DNA from: Geobacter sp.
Lineage (GTDB): Bacteria > Desulfobacterota > Desulfuromonadia > Geobacterales > DSM-12255
DNA: 13,338 nt
Direction: 5' to 3'
Assembly (NCBI GenBank): GCA_012026855.1
Contig: VEOV01000248.1
Span: 1 to 13,338, forward strand
Shown piece after piece: positions 1 to 7,565 of the stretch (position 1 is its first letter; each line of letters starts with the position of its first letter). Under the pieces are notes generated by a model. The model was not told where the DNA came from. It was given only the letters and a program-made list of their open reading frames with translations, and did not search any database. The position numbers and the translations under genes are program-made.

Positions 1-62
1 CCGCTGACCCGGTAAAGGCAGCCGATCTCATTGCCGAAGAGATTGCGGCGGTGCTGCCATGA
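1..62 (+). CDS. 3' end of an unidentified upstream gene
   Basis: An open frame enters from the left edge (first full codon at 3) and ends with TGA at 60-62. It encodes only 19 residues, ADPVKAADLIAEEIAAVLP, a helical, alanine-rich tail. The stop overlaps the start of rlmB as ATGA, which implies translational coupling and that both belong to one operon. The tail is too short to name the protein. Confidence 0.6.
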   Translation, partial: ADPVKAADLIAEEIAAVLP

Positions 63-793
63 GTGAAGAGATTATCTATGGCATAAACCCGGTCAAGGAC
101 GCGCTGCGCGGCAGCCGTCAGATGTTTGAACTGTTTGTGGCAGAAGGTGCCACTGACCAGAGGGTTGACAAGCTGCTGAAGCTGGCTGCGGAAGTTGGCG
201 TGCCGGTGAGGCGCCGCAAGAAGGTGGACCTGACCAGGATCTGCGCCAGCGACCATCATCAGGGGGTGGCACTTCGCCTGGAGGCCTTTGCTTATACGGA
301 GTTTGAAGATCTGCTCGACCAGGTTGCCACTGCAGGGAAGGGGGCCCTGCTGGTTGTGCTGGACGGCATCCAGGATCCCCAAAACCTTGGCGCCTTGATC
401 AGAACGGCTGCCTGCGCCGGTGCGGCAGCGGTAATTATCCCCAGGGACCGGGCGGTCGGGGTGACGGCAGTTGCCGAGAAGGTTGCCGCCGGCGCCTGCG
501 AAACCATCCCGGTGGTTCAGGTGACCAACCTGGCAGTAACCCTTGAGCAGCTCAAGGTGAAGGGTTTCTGGATCTATGGAGCTGACGAAAAGAGCAATAC
601 CTCTCTCTACCAGCAGAAGCTGCTTGGGAATATCGCTTTTGTCATCGGCAGTGAAGGGGAGGGGATTCGTCCCCTGGTGAGAAAAAAGTGTGATGTCGTC
701 TTTGCCATTCCGCTTCCTGGGGGAGTCTCTTCCCTGAACGCCTCGGTCGCCGGCGGGGTGGTGCTGTTTGAAGCGGTGCGCCAGCGGCTTTAG
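59..793 (+). CDS. rlmB: 23S rRNA (guanosine-2'-O-)-methyltransferase RlmB (TrmH/SpoU family)
   Basis: A 244-residue SpoU/TrmH (SPOUT) methyltransferase. RlmB transfers a methyl group from S-adenosylmethionine to the 2'-O of a peptidyl-transferase-loop guanosine (G2251 in E. coli) and acts in the cytoplasm on the large ribosomal subunit. Residues 1-75 form the small N-terminal substrate-binding domain, opening YGINPVKDAL as in RlmB/TrmH group 3. The knotted catalytic domain follows. Motif 1 is NLGALIR (109-115, with the conserved Asn and Arg), motif 2 is IGSEGEGI (196-203), and motif 3 is IPLPGGVSSLNASVAGG (217-233). The family usually has SLNVSVA, so the Ala is a mild variant. The length fits the family. 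The ATG overlaps the preceding stop by four bases. RlmB rather than another SpoU member is the best fit because of the N-terminal domain, but the exact target nucleotide is inferred. Confidence 0.9.
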   Translation: MSEEIIYGINPVKDALRGSRQMFELFVAEGATDQRVDKLLKLAAEVGVPVRRRKKVDLTRICASDHHQGVALRLEAFAYTEFEDLLDQVATAGKGALLVVLDGIQDPQNLGALIRTAACAGAAAVIIPRDRAVGVTAVAEKVAAGACETIPVVQVTNLAVTLEQLKVKGFWIYGADEKSNTSLYQQKLLGNIAFVIGSEGEGIRPLVRKKCDVVFAIPLPGGVSSLNASVAGGVVLFEAVRQRL

Positions 794-842
794 TAATCGT
801 TTTTTCTGTTATACTACTTGGCAGGGTGGCAGCAGTTCCCTC

Positions 843-849
843 AAGGAGG
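843..849 (+). promoter_or_regulatory. Ribosome binding site choosing the yihY start at 854
   Basis: AAGGAGG lies four bases before the ATG at 854. The frame stays open up to a TTG at 818, but no comparable site precedes that codon, so the ATG is preferred. Confidence 0.65.
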
Positions 850-853
850 CCGG

Positions 854-2143
854 ATGTTCCCCCCGATACTGACAACAAATAATCCTGAGGCGTGGGGAGG
901 GTTTAAAGGCAAGCTGTTTGTGCTGCTGCAGTTCTGTTATCTGCTGGTCGTAAATTTCATGTCACATCAGGGCCTGCTGCGGGCTTCCGCACTCACCTTT
1001 ACTACCATACTTTCGCTCATCCCTTTCCTGGCCATTGCCTTTGCTGTGCTCAAGGGGTTCGGTGTGCAGAACGCACTGGATCCTTTGTTGCGTCAGGTTG
1101 CCGGTGATTCCCAGGCAACGATCACCAACGTCATCAATTACGTTAATAATACCAACTTCAAGTCGGTCGGTGCCATCGGTCTTCTGATGCTGGTGTTCAC
1201 GGTTATTTCCCTGCTGGGCAACATCGAAGAGGCTTTCAATGCAATCTGGCGGGTCAAGGAGACCCGGCCGCTCAAGAGACGCTTCAGCGACTACCTGAGC
1301 GTGGTGATTGTCGGGCCGATGCTGCTGCTGGTGGCAACAAGCCTGACTTCAGGTCTCCAGAGCCAGTGGCTGGTAAAATGGCTGATTGAAAGGACCTATT
1401 TTGGCGATGCCATAATCAGTTTCTTCCGTCTGATACCCTATGTCAGTATCTGGATTGCTCTGACATTCATCTACTCCTACATTCCCAATACCAGGGTTCG
1501 GCTACGCTCTGCCCTGCTCGGCGGAGTGCTCGCAGGGACGGTCTGGCAGCTGGCCCAGTGGGGCTATTTCCACTTTCAGATCGGTGTGGCCAACTACAAC
1601 GCTATTTACGGTACTCTGGCCGCTTTGCCGGTCTTCCTGGTCTGGATCTACACCAGCTGGCTGATCGTGCTCTTTGGCCTGGAAATCGTTTGTGCCCATC
1701 AACACCATCGTTACGGTGTTGCCGGACTTTTCCCGGAGTTGCTGGGTAATGAGGCCCGGGAACAGCTCTCGCTGGCCCTGATGGTACAGATCTGCTCTGA
1801 TTTTATCACCGCAGATCCGCCGCCGACAACTGAACAGCTGGAAAATGAGCTGGGAGTTCCACCTGATCTGCTGGAAGAGATGCTGACCACGCTGAGTGAA
1901 GCAGGTTTTCTCGTGGCTACTGCCGGGGAGGAATCTGGCTGGCTGCCTACCAGGGAACCTTGTGAAGTCCTGGTCTGTGAGGTGTTGACAGCCTTGCGGG
2001 GCAAGAGCAGTTTCGGCGGGGCTGCAGCTCCGGCAGCTCTGATGATTTCGGTAGAGGTCATCAATCAGTCGCTGCAGGGCTCCCAGGAGTCTCTCAAACT
2101 GATGTCACTGCACGATCTGGCGCTCAGGGTGAGCCAGCACTGA
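854..2143 (+). CDS. YihY/virulence factor BrkB family inner-membrane protein with winged-helix-like C-terminus
   Basis: A 429-residue integral membrane protein of the YihY/BrkB family (formerly mis-named ribonuclease BN). Its biochemical role is not established. Family features are LLRASALTFTTILSLIPFLA (41-60), NIEEAFNAIWRV (123-134), the IPNTRVRLRSALLGG segment (210-224) and the YNAIYGTLAALPVFLVWIY stretch (248-266). About six hydrophobic segments lie between residues 21 and 280. Classical members such as E. coli YihY are near 290 residues. Here a soluble tail of about 140 residues follows, and residues 303-383 read like a winged helix: a TTEQLENELGVPPDLLEEML helix-turn-helix, a GFLVA strand, GW, then a VLTALRG helix, as in Rrf2 regulators. 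The start at 854 is chosen for its AAGGAGG. A weak TATACT box at 810-815 could be a promoter, but its -35 is poor. The stop TGA directly abuts the stop of the convergent gene. Confidence 0.85.
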   Translation: MFPPILTTNNPEAWGGFKGKLFVLLQFCYLLVVNFMSHQGLLRASALTFTTILSLIPFLAIAFAVLKGFGVQNALDPLLRQVAGDSQATITNVINYVNNTNFKSVGAIGLLMLVFTVISLLGNIEEAFNAIWRVKETRPLKRRFSDYLSVVIVGPMLLLVATSLTSGLQSQWLVKWLIERTYFGDAIISFFRLIPYVSIWIALTFIYSYIPNTRVRLRSALLGGVLAGTVWQLAQWGYFHFQIGVANYNAIYGTLAALPVFLVWIYTSWLIVLFGLEIVCAHQHHRYGVAGLFPELLGNEAREQLSLALMVQICSDFITADPPPTTEQLENELGVPPDLLEEMLTTLSEAGFLVATAGEESGWLPTREPCEVLVCEVLTALRGKSSFGGAAAPAALMISVEVINQSLQGSQESLKLMSLHDLALRVSQH

Positions 2144-3001
2144 TCAGAGTGACGCTTTAAGCCCCTCCTGCAGGGTGGGATATTTAAGCTCTATACCAAG
2201 TTTATTGAGCATCTTTCTGCTGTCGATCCGGCGTGATTCGGTCATGTAGCCGAACATGAGCGGCGTCATCACCTTTCTTGCCTCATCCAGACCAACCTGC
2301 GGCAATCTTTCAATCCCAAGCATGTCGGTAATGAGATTAAAGTAGTCATTCATCTTGCTGATCTGGTTATCACTGACATTGAAGATGTCGCCATCCTCGC
2401 CGCATGCAAGCGCCTTCAGGCAGATCTCGGCCAGATCTTCACTGTGGATCCTGTTGGTATAACCTGACAGGGTTGCATCCAGCAGTGGTTCGCGGTTCTG
2501 GATACGGTGCAGCGGAATTCTCCCCGGACCGTAGATACCTGAAACGCGCAGGATGATCAGCCTGGTACGGTGTGCCGAGCACCAGCTCCTGAACTGCTCT
2601 TCGGCATCACAGCGTCTCCTGGCAGTATGGTTCGCCGGATTGACCGGCCTGGTTTCGTCGACCAGGTCATCGCCGCAGTCGCCGTAGACACTTGTGGTGC
2701 TGATATAGACGATGCTTGCCGGTTCATCTCCAGCCTTGATGTTTTGCAGAAAAGCGCTGACACGCGTATCCCTGATGCCGCCACCAGGGGGAGGAATCAG
2801 GTAGATGATACCGGCGTTTTTAGTCGGCATTGCTGGCAGGCTCTCCTGGTCATCAAGTGACCCGGTCAACAGGGATATTTCCTGCAGAGCTGCCGCCCGC
2901 TCGCCACTTCTTGCAAAAGCCGTAACCGCCATACCTCTTTGTACAGCTATTTTAGCCACTTTGGAGCCGATATCTCCGCAGCCGGCAATTAGCAGATTCA
3001 T
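2144..3001 (-). CDS. NAD(P)-dependent epimerase/dehydratase-like atypical SDR protein
   Basis: A 285-residue Rossmann-fold protein of the extended/atypical short-chain dehydrogenase group, resembling the YeeZ type. The start MNLLIAGCGDIG places the nucleotide-binding glycine motif at residues 7-12. Later landmarks are VYISTTSVYGD (98-108), ILRVSGIYGPGR (150-161), NRIHSEDLAEICLKAL (183-198) and FNVSDN (207-212), all typical of epimerase-like SDRs. At the position where classical enzymes carry the catalytic YxxxK, this protein reads NHTARRRCDAEEQF (124-137), so the Tyr and Lys are absent. It may bind a dinucleotide without standard SDR chemistry. No substrate can be assigned. The start at 3001 is preferred over an upstream in-frame ATG at 3022 because AGGGGG lies six bases before it and because the -10 box covers the upstream codon. 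It is transcribed divergently from xseA. Confidence 0.8.
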   Translation of the reverse strand: MNLLIAGCGDIGSKVAKIAVQRGMAVTAFARSGERAAALQEISLLTGSLDDQESLPAMPTKNAGIIYLIPPPGGGIRDTRVSAFLQNIKAGDEPASIVYISTTSVYGDCGDDLVDETRPVNPANHTARRRCDAEEQFRSWCSAHRTRLIILRVSGIYGPGRIPLHRIQNREPLLDATLSGYTNRIHSEDLAEICLKALACGEDGDIFNVSDNQISKMNDYFNLITDMLGIERLPQVGLDEARKVMTPLMFGYMTESRRIDSRKMLNKLGIELKYPTLQEGLKASL

Positions 3002-3007
3002 TGTATA

Positions 3008-3013
3008 CCCCCT
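3008..3013 (-). promoter_or_regulatory. Ribosome binding site of the SDR gene
   Basis: On the minus strand AGGGGG sits six bases upstream of the ATG at 3001. This fixes that start rather than the in-frame ATG at 3022. Confidence 0.6.
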
Positions 3014-3021
3014 GAAGTGCA

Positions 3022-3050
3022 AGTATAGCTATTCGCAGCTGCCGTATCAA
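3022..3050 (-). promoter_or_regulatory. Sigma70-type promoter for the SDR gene
   Basis: On the minus strand TTGATA (3050-3045) is followed after exactly 17 bases by TATACT (3027-3022). Both boxes are close to consensus. The predicted transcript would begin near 3015 and give a leader of about 14 bases whose Shine-Dalgarno site lies at its very 5' end. This is assigned by reading only. Confidence 0.55.
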
Positions 3051-3058
3051 TCAAACTC

Positions 3059-3087
3059 TTGACAACCGCCCATCAATGGGGCTTATT
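3059..3087 (+). promoter_or_regulatory. Possible sigma70 promoter for the xseA operon
   Basis: A perfect -35 hexamer TTGACA lies at 3059-3064. At 17-base spacing the -10 position holds CTTATT (3082-3087), which is only a partial match. If used, transcription would begin at about 3094, essentially at the xseA ATG (3095), so the message would be nearly leaderless. The -35 is convincing and the -10 is weak. Confidence 0.35.
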
Positions 3088-3094
3088 CAGAGCC

Positions 3095-4459
3095 ATGAAT
3101 CTATTTCCCGAGAAGAGAATCCTGACGGTCTCCCAGCTTACTGCCCTGGTGCGTGGTGTGCTGGAGGAGAATTTCGAACACGTCTGGGTTGAGGGGGAAA
3201 TATCCAATCTGGCCACTCCAACATCTGGACACCTCTATTTTACTCTCAAAGATAGCGGGGCAACAATTCGCTGCGTGATGTTCAAGGGGATGGCCAAGGC
3301 CCTGAAATTCAGACTGCAGGATGGCATGCGCATTGTCTTGCGGGGCAGGCTGACTGTCTATGATCAGCGGGGTGAATATCAGATCCTGGGCGAATATCTT
3401 GAGCCGCAGGGTTTTGGCGCCTTGCAGCTGGCTTTCCAGCAACTAAAGGAGCGTCTTGCCAAAGAGGGGCTTTTTGCCGATAAGCGCAAGCGGCCGATTC
3501 CCCTGTTGCCTAAAACGGTCGGCATCATTACTTCCCCCACCGGAGCTGCTATTCACGACATTCTCAATGTTATGGGACGGCGTCATGCAGAGCTGCATAT
3601 CGTCATCTATCCGGTAAGGGTGCAAGGGGATGGTGCAGCGGCAGAAATTGCCGCAGCCATCAAAGACATGAATTCTCTGGGTGAGGCGGATGTCCTGATT
3701 GTCGGCCGTGGCGGCGGTTCTCTGGAGGACCTCTGGTCATTCAATGAAGAGGTGGTTGCCCGGGCGATTGCCGCTTCGAAGATTCCGGTTATCTCGGCTG
3801 TGGGGCATGAAGTGGATGTTTCCATTGCCGATCTTGCTGCTGATCTGCGTGCACCGACCCCCTCAGCGGCAGCCGAGCTGGTGGTGAGTTCCAAGGCCCA
3901 ACTGGCAGCTGACTGCTCGGCATTGACACAACGGCTCCAGCTTGCCCTGAACAGGACGATGGACCGTGCCTGGTCCCGGCTCGACATCGCCAAACTCTCC
4001 TTGAAAAACCCTGAAATCCTGATTGAGCGCTTCATGCAGAGGGTTGATGACTTGCAATCCTCTGCCGAGGCTGCTCTGGCCGAGTTGCTGGCAACTGCCG
4101 GGCAGGCTGTTGCAGATAATAAGTCAGCCCTGCTCAACTGTTCGCCACAACAGCGGATCGCAGCGGCCTCCGAACACCAGAGTAATCTTGCCCTGCGTTC
4201 TCAAGCGGCCATGCTGCTCCGTCTTGAGGCTGCCGGCAAGGCGCTGGCAGTGAACAGCGGCAGGCTGGAGGCCCTCTCTCCGCTGTCTATCCTGTCCAGG
4301 GGGTATGCCGTTGCTCGTAAATATCCGGAGGGGACCACTGTCAGGCATGTGGAACAACTGGTAAAGGGAGAGGCCATTGAACTCATCCTGGCAGACGGAT
4401 CTGCGCACTGCTCGGTAAATATTATCAGTTCTGGCAAGCCTTATGGCCTTGACTCCTAG
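3095..4459 (+). CDS. xseA: Exodeoxyribonuclease VII large subunit
   Basis: A 454-residue protein matching XseA in length and order of motifs. Together with several copies of XseB it forms exonuclease VII, a cytoplasmic enzyme that degrades single-stranded DNA from both ends into acid-soluble oligonucleotides and acts in repair and recombination. Residues 11-105 form the OB-fold DNA-binding domain (VWVEGEISNLATPTSGHLYF, 30-49). The catalytic region begins with VGIITSPTGAAIHDILNVM (142-160), followed by VGRGGGSLEDLWSFNEE (203-219) and ISAVGHEVDVSIADLAADLR (233-252) leading into APTPSAAAELV. A long helical region follows, and the C-terminus contains LSILSRGYAVA. The ATG at 3095 gives the family's usual N-terminus. 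An in-frame TTG at 3059 is less likely because it lies inside the -35 box. The Shine-Dalgarno signal before 3095 is weak. It is the first gene of a long plus-strand cluster. Confidence 0.93.
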   Translation: MNLFPEKRILTVSQLTALVRGVLEENFEHVWVEGEISNLATPTSGHLYFTLKDSGATIRCVMFKGMAKALKFRLQDGMRIVLRGRLTVYDQRGEYQILGEYLEPQGFGALQLAFQQLKERLAKEGLFADKRKRPIPLLPKTVGIITSPTGAAIHDILNVMGRRHAELHIVIYPVRVQGDGAAAEIAAAIKDMNSLGEADVLIVGRGGGSLEDLWSFNEEVVARAIAASKIPVISAVGHEVDVSIADLAADLRAPTPSAAAELVVSSKAQLAADCSALTQRLQLALNRTMDRAWSRLDIAKLSLKNPEILIERFMQRVDDLQSSAEAALAELLATAGQAVADNKSALLNCSPQQRIAAASEHQSNLALRSQAAMLLRLEAAGKALAVNSGRLEALSPLSILSRGYAVARKYPEGTTVRHVEQLVKGEAIELILADGSAHCSVNIISSGKPYGLDS

Positions 4460-4510
4460 TATATTGAGAACTACTATTGAATAAGTGCGCTGTAACGGAA
4501 CGGAGTTAAC

Positions 4511-4741
4511 ATGGCCATAGAGAAATTTGAAACTTCAATTAAAAAGCTTGAGGAGTCTGTTGCCAGGCTTGAAAGTGGTGAACTGTCCCTTGAGGACTCA
4601 TTGAAGGTTTTTGAAGAGGGCATCAAACACTCAGCCATTTGCAGCCGTAAACTGAATGAAGCCCAGCGAAAGGTTGAGATTCTTCTTAAACAGAAAGATG
4701 GCAGTTTTCTAAGGGATGACTTTTCTCCGGAAAAAGAGTAA
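4511..4741 (+). CDS. xseB: Exodeoxyribonuclease VII small subunit
   Basis: A 76-residue, highly charged helical protein. The family signature is clear: FETSIKKLEESVARLESGEL (residues 6-25), then LSLEDSLKVFEEGIKHS (25-41) and a C-terminal helix with LNEAQRKVEILL (48-59). XseB subunits form helical hairpins that pack on XseA and are needed for exonuclease VII activity and stability. CGGAG lies five bases before the ATG. The gene follows xseA after 51 bases, which supports coordinated production of the two subunits. Confidence 0.93.
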   Translation: MAIEKFETSIKKLEESVARLESGELSLEDSLKVFEEGIKHSAICSRKLNEAQRKVEILLKQKDGSFLRDDFSPEKE

Positions 4742-4794
4742 CTGTCAACCAGGCTTTTAGGTGCTTACACCGCCAGCCTGTCAGGGGAGAGACG

Positions 4795-5688
4795 ATGGAT
4801 TTGCACAATTACATCAAGGAACGCTGCGAACTGGTCGAAAGCAGGCTGAAGCATGCGATGCCTGCTGAAACCGAGTTTCCGGTCTCTTTGCACTCCGCCA
4901 TGCGTTACTCCACCTTTGCCGGAGGGAAGCGCATCCGTCCGGTCATGATGATAGCTGCGTGCGAAGCTGTTGGTGGTGACATTAACACAGTACTGCCGGC
5001 TGCCTGTGCCATGGAGATGGTCCACACCTATTCACTCATTCATGACGATCTGCCGGCCATGGACAATGATGATTTCCGGCGCGGCATGGCTACCAATCAT
5101 AAAGTCTATGGCGAAGCGGTGGCCATTCTTTCCGGTGATGCCCTGCTTACCCTGGCGTTCATTCTGCTCAGTTCTCCTTTTCTTGCTTCTAACATCCCGC
5201 CTGAACGGCTCCTGGAAGTAATTCACGAGATTTCTTCTGCTGCCGGTTCGCGTGGTATGGTCGGCGGACAGGTTGTCGATATGGAGGCTGAGGGTAAAAG
5301 TGACCTCGATATTGCTACAGTTCAGTACATCCACACCCACAAAACCGGCGCACTGATCAAGGCATCGGTAAAATGCGGCGCCATCCTTGGTGGTGCCGAG
5401 GAAAGGGATCTTGCTTCCATAGTTCGCTATGGCGAGGCGATCGGGCTTGCTTTCCAGATTGCCGACGATATTCTTGACATTGAAGGGAGTAGTGCCGAGC
5501 TGGGCAAAAGCGCCGGCAGCGATCAGCATCGGGGTAAAGCTACCTATCCCTCCGTGGTTGGTCTTGCTGAGTCAAAACGCCAGGCTGCCGAACTGCTGAA
5601 CATTGCCCTGGAAGCAATTGACTCTTTCGGCAAGGAGGCCGCTCCTCTCCGCGAGATTGCCAGGTATGTAATCGAGCGCAAATCGTAG
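4795..5688 (+). CDS. ispA: (2E,6E)-Farnesyl diphosphate synthase / short-chain polyprenyl synthase
   Basis: A 297-residue class I trans-prenyltransferase. It condenses dimethylallyl or geranyl diphosphate with isopentenyl diphosphate to give farnesyl (possibly geranylgeranyl) diphosphate for quinones, undecaprenyl phosphate and other isoprenoids. Visible motifs are GGKRIRP (43-49), the first aspartate-rich motif DDLPAMD (84-90, bacterial DDxxxxD form) followed by FRRG, the KTG triplet (183-185), and the second aspartate-rich motif IADDILD (222-228). The YSLIHDDLPAMD context is the same as in E. coli IspA, which favours farnesyl product length, although length cannot be fixed from sequence alone. 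AGGGGAGA ends four bases before the ATG. It follows xseB by 53 bases and precedes dxs by five, the common bacterial order for this pathway pair. Confidence 0.92.
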   Translation: MDLHNYIKERCELVESRLKHAMPAETEFPVSLHSAMRYSTFAGGKRIRPVMMIAACEAVGGDINTVLPAACAMEMVHTYSLIHDDLPAMDNDDFRRGMATNHKVYGEAVAILSGDALLTLAFILLSSPFLASNIPPERLLEVIHEISSAAGSRGMVGGQVVDMEAEGKSDLDIATVQYIHTHKTGALIKASVKCGAILGGAEERDLASIVRYGEAIGLAFQIADDILDIEGSSAELGKSAGSDQHRGKATYPSVVGLAESKRQAAELLNIALEAIDSFGKEAAPLREIARYVIERKS

Positions 5689-5693
5689 CACGA

Positions 5694-7565
5694 ATGAAAA
5701 ATATACTCTCTACTATCAACTCACCGGCAGATCTGGCTGTTCTCTCCTTTGACGACCTTGAAATTCTTGCTGCCGAAATCAGAAACGAAATCATCAACAC
5801 TTGTGCCGTCAATGGCGGTCATCTGGCGCCAAGTCTTGGGGTTGTCGAGCTGACCCTGGCACTGCACAGAGTTTTCAAATCTCCATTTGATAAAATTGTC
5901 TGGGATGTGGGCCACCAGACTTATGCCCATAAACTGATCACCGGCCGGCGGGAAAGCTTTGCTACCCTGAGAAAGCTCGACGGCGTCAGCGGTTTTCCGA
6001 AGCGGGCTGAATCAAGTCATGACAGTTTTGATGTCGGGCACTCCTCTACCTCCATCTCTGCCGCCTTGGGAATGGCAGTGGCTCGCGATCTTGATCAGCG
6101 GAGGAATAAGGTTGTTGCCGTTATCGGTGATGGCTCCATGACCGGTGGTGTCGCTTTTGAGGGGCTGAACCATGCCGGCCACCTCAACAAGGATCTGATT
6201 GTTGTCCTCAATGACAATGAGATGTCCATAGCCGAAAATGTCGGTGCCCTCTCAAATTTCCTCAGCAGGACCATGACCAACGAGTTCGTGCACAAGATCA
6301 AGAAAGATATCGAAAGTTTCCTCGAGGGTCTGGATGGTTTTGGCAAGAATGCCCTGAAGGCTGCCAAGAGGGCTGAAGAGTCCCTGAAGGGTGTTTTTAC
6401 CCCTGGAATGCTCTTTGAGGCTTTCGGTTTCGAGTACATCGGTCCGATAGACGGTCATGATACCAGGCGCCTCCAGGAGACGTTTGAAAGGGTCAAGCCC
6501 TTCGATGATGCCGTGCTGATTCATGTGTTGACCAAAAAAGGGAAGGGCTACGCTCCGGCAGAGGCCAATCCATCCCTGTTTCATGGGGTTGGCGCTTTTG
6601 ACCAGGCAACCGGCAAGGTTATCAAAACCAAGGGGGCTGCTGCCACTTATACCGCTGTCTTTGGTGATACCCTCTGCAAACTTGCAGCAGAAGATGAAAA
6701 TATTGTGGCCATAACAGCTGCCATGCCTGATGGTACGGGCCTTGGCAGGTTTGTTAAGGAATTCCCCGAGCGTTTTTTTGATGTGGGTATTGCCGAACAG
6801 CATGGGGTAACCTTTGCGGCCGGGTTGGCAGCCGCTGGCCTGAAACCTGTTTTTGCCATCTACTCATCGTTTTTGCAGCGTGGCTATGATCAACTTATTC
6901 ACGATGTCTGTCTGCAGAATCTTCCGGTTGTTTTTGCCATCGATCGCGCCGGTGTTGTGGGCAGTGACGGTCCTACCCATCATGGGGTCTTTGATATCTC
7001 CTATCTTAGACTTGTACCTAATTTGACCATTATGGCGCCCAAGGATGAAAACGAACTGCAGCATATGCTTTACAGCGCACTCAGTTACGGCAGTCCTGTC
7101 GCCATCCGCTATCCCCGTGGCAGTGGCATCGGCATACCGCTTGAACAGGTACCTGAAATTATCCCGGCCGGCAGAGGTGAGATTGTCCGTCAGGCCGCTG
7201 CCGGCATTGCTGTCATCGCTGTCGGCAATATGGTGCAGGTTGCACTCAAGGCAGCGGCACTATTAGCTGAAGAAAAGATTGAAGTTACTGTTGTAAATGT
7301 CAGATTTATAAAACCTCTTGATCGTGAGTTGATCCTGTCCCTGGCAACCGGCAGAATTTTTACGGTGGAAGACAACGTTTTACAGGGAGGTTTCGGTACT
7401 GCCATTATTGAACTGCTGCAGGAGGAAGGGGCACGGAATGCGTCTGTTACCAGAATAGGCTATCCTGATCAGTACGTTGAACAGGGGGAGCAGCCTGAGC
7501 TGTATGAACGCTATGGCCTGACTCCGGCTGCCATTGCCGCCAGAATCAAGGCGGCCTTGCAATGA
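5694..7565 (+). CDS. dxs: 1-deoxy-D-xylulose-5-phosphate synthase
   Basis: A 623-residue thiamine-diphosphate enzyme that condenses pyruvate and glyceraldehyde 3-phosphate to DXP with loss of CO2. This is the entry step of the MEP pathway and also supplies thiamine and pyridoxal synthesis. Landmarks are GGHLAPSLGVVELTLALH (41-58), DVGHQTYAHK (71-80), the ThDP/Mg site GDGSMTGG through LNDNEMSI (145-179), the catalytic-Glu segment DVGIAEQHGVTFAAG (363-377, Glu368), and DRAGVVGSDGPTHHG (417-431). The C-terminal transketolase domain includes VVNVRFIKPLD. The length is normal. The ATG lies five bases after the ispA stop without a strong Shine-Dalgarno sequence, so coupling to ispA is likely. Its own stop overlaps the next gene as ATGA. 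Confidence 0.95.
   Translation: MKNILSTINSPADLAVLSFDDLEILAAEIRNEIINTCAVNGGHLAPSLGVVELTLALHRVFKSPFDKIVWDVGHQTYAHKLITGRRESFATLRKLDGVSGFPKRAESSHDSFDVGHSSTSISAALGMAVARDLDQRRNKVVAVIGDGSMTGGVAFEGLNHAGHLNKDLIVVLNDNEMSIAENVGALSNFLSRTMTNEFVHKIKKDIESFLEGLDGFGKNALKAAKRAEESLKGVFTPGMLFEAFGFEYIGPIDGHDTRRLQETFERVKPFDDAVLIHVLTKKGKGYAPAEANPSLFHGVGAFDQATGKVIKTKGAAATYTAVFGDTLCKLAAEDENIVAITAAMPDGTGLGRFVKEFPERFFDVGIAEQHGVTFAAGLAAAGLKPVFAIYSSFLQRGYDQLIHDVCLQNLPVVFAIDRAGVVGSDGPTHHGVFDISYLRLVPNLTIMAPKDENELQHMLYSALSYGSPVAIRYPRGSGIGIPLEQVPEIIPAGRGEIVRQAAAGIAVIAVGNMVQVALKAAALLAEEKIEVTVVNVRFIKPLDRELILSLATGRIFTVEDNVLQGGFGTAIIELLQEEGARNASVTRIGYPDQYVEQGEQPELYERYGLTPAAIAARIKAALQ

Noticed and set aside
788..815. Promoter between rlmB and yihY
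   Set aside because: TATACT at 810-815 is good, but the best -35 (CTTTAG) is poor, so it was only mentioned in the yihY entry.
818..853. TTG at 818 as the yihY start
   Set aside because: The AAGGAGG at 843-849 lies inside that extension and serves the ATG at 854. The extra 12 residues have no family support.
3607..4137. Long minus-strand open frame of 176 codons inside xseA
   Set aside because: It is a Ser/Ala/Arg-rich shadow of the xseA frame with no domain features or start signal.
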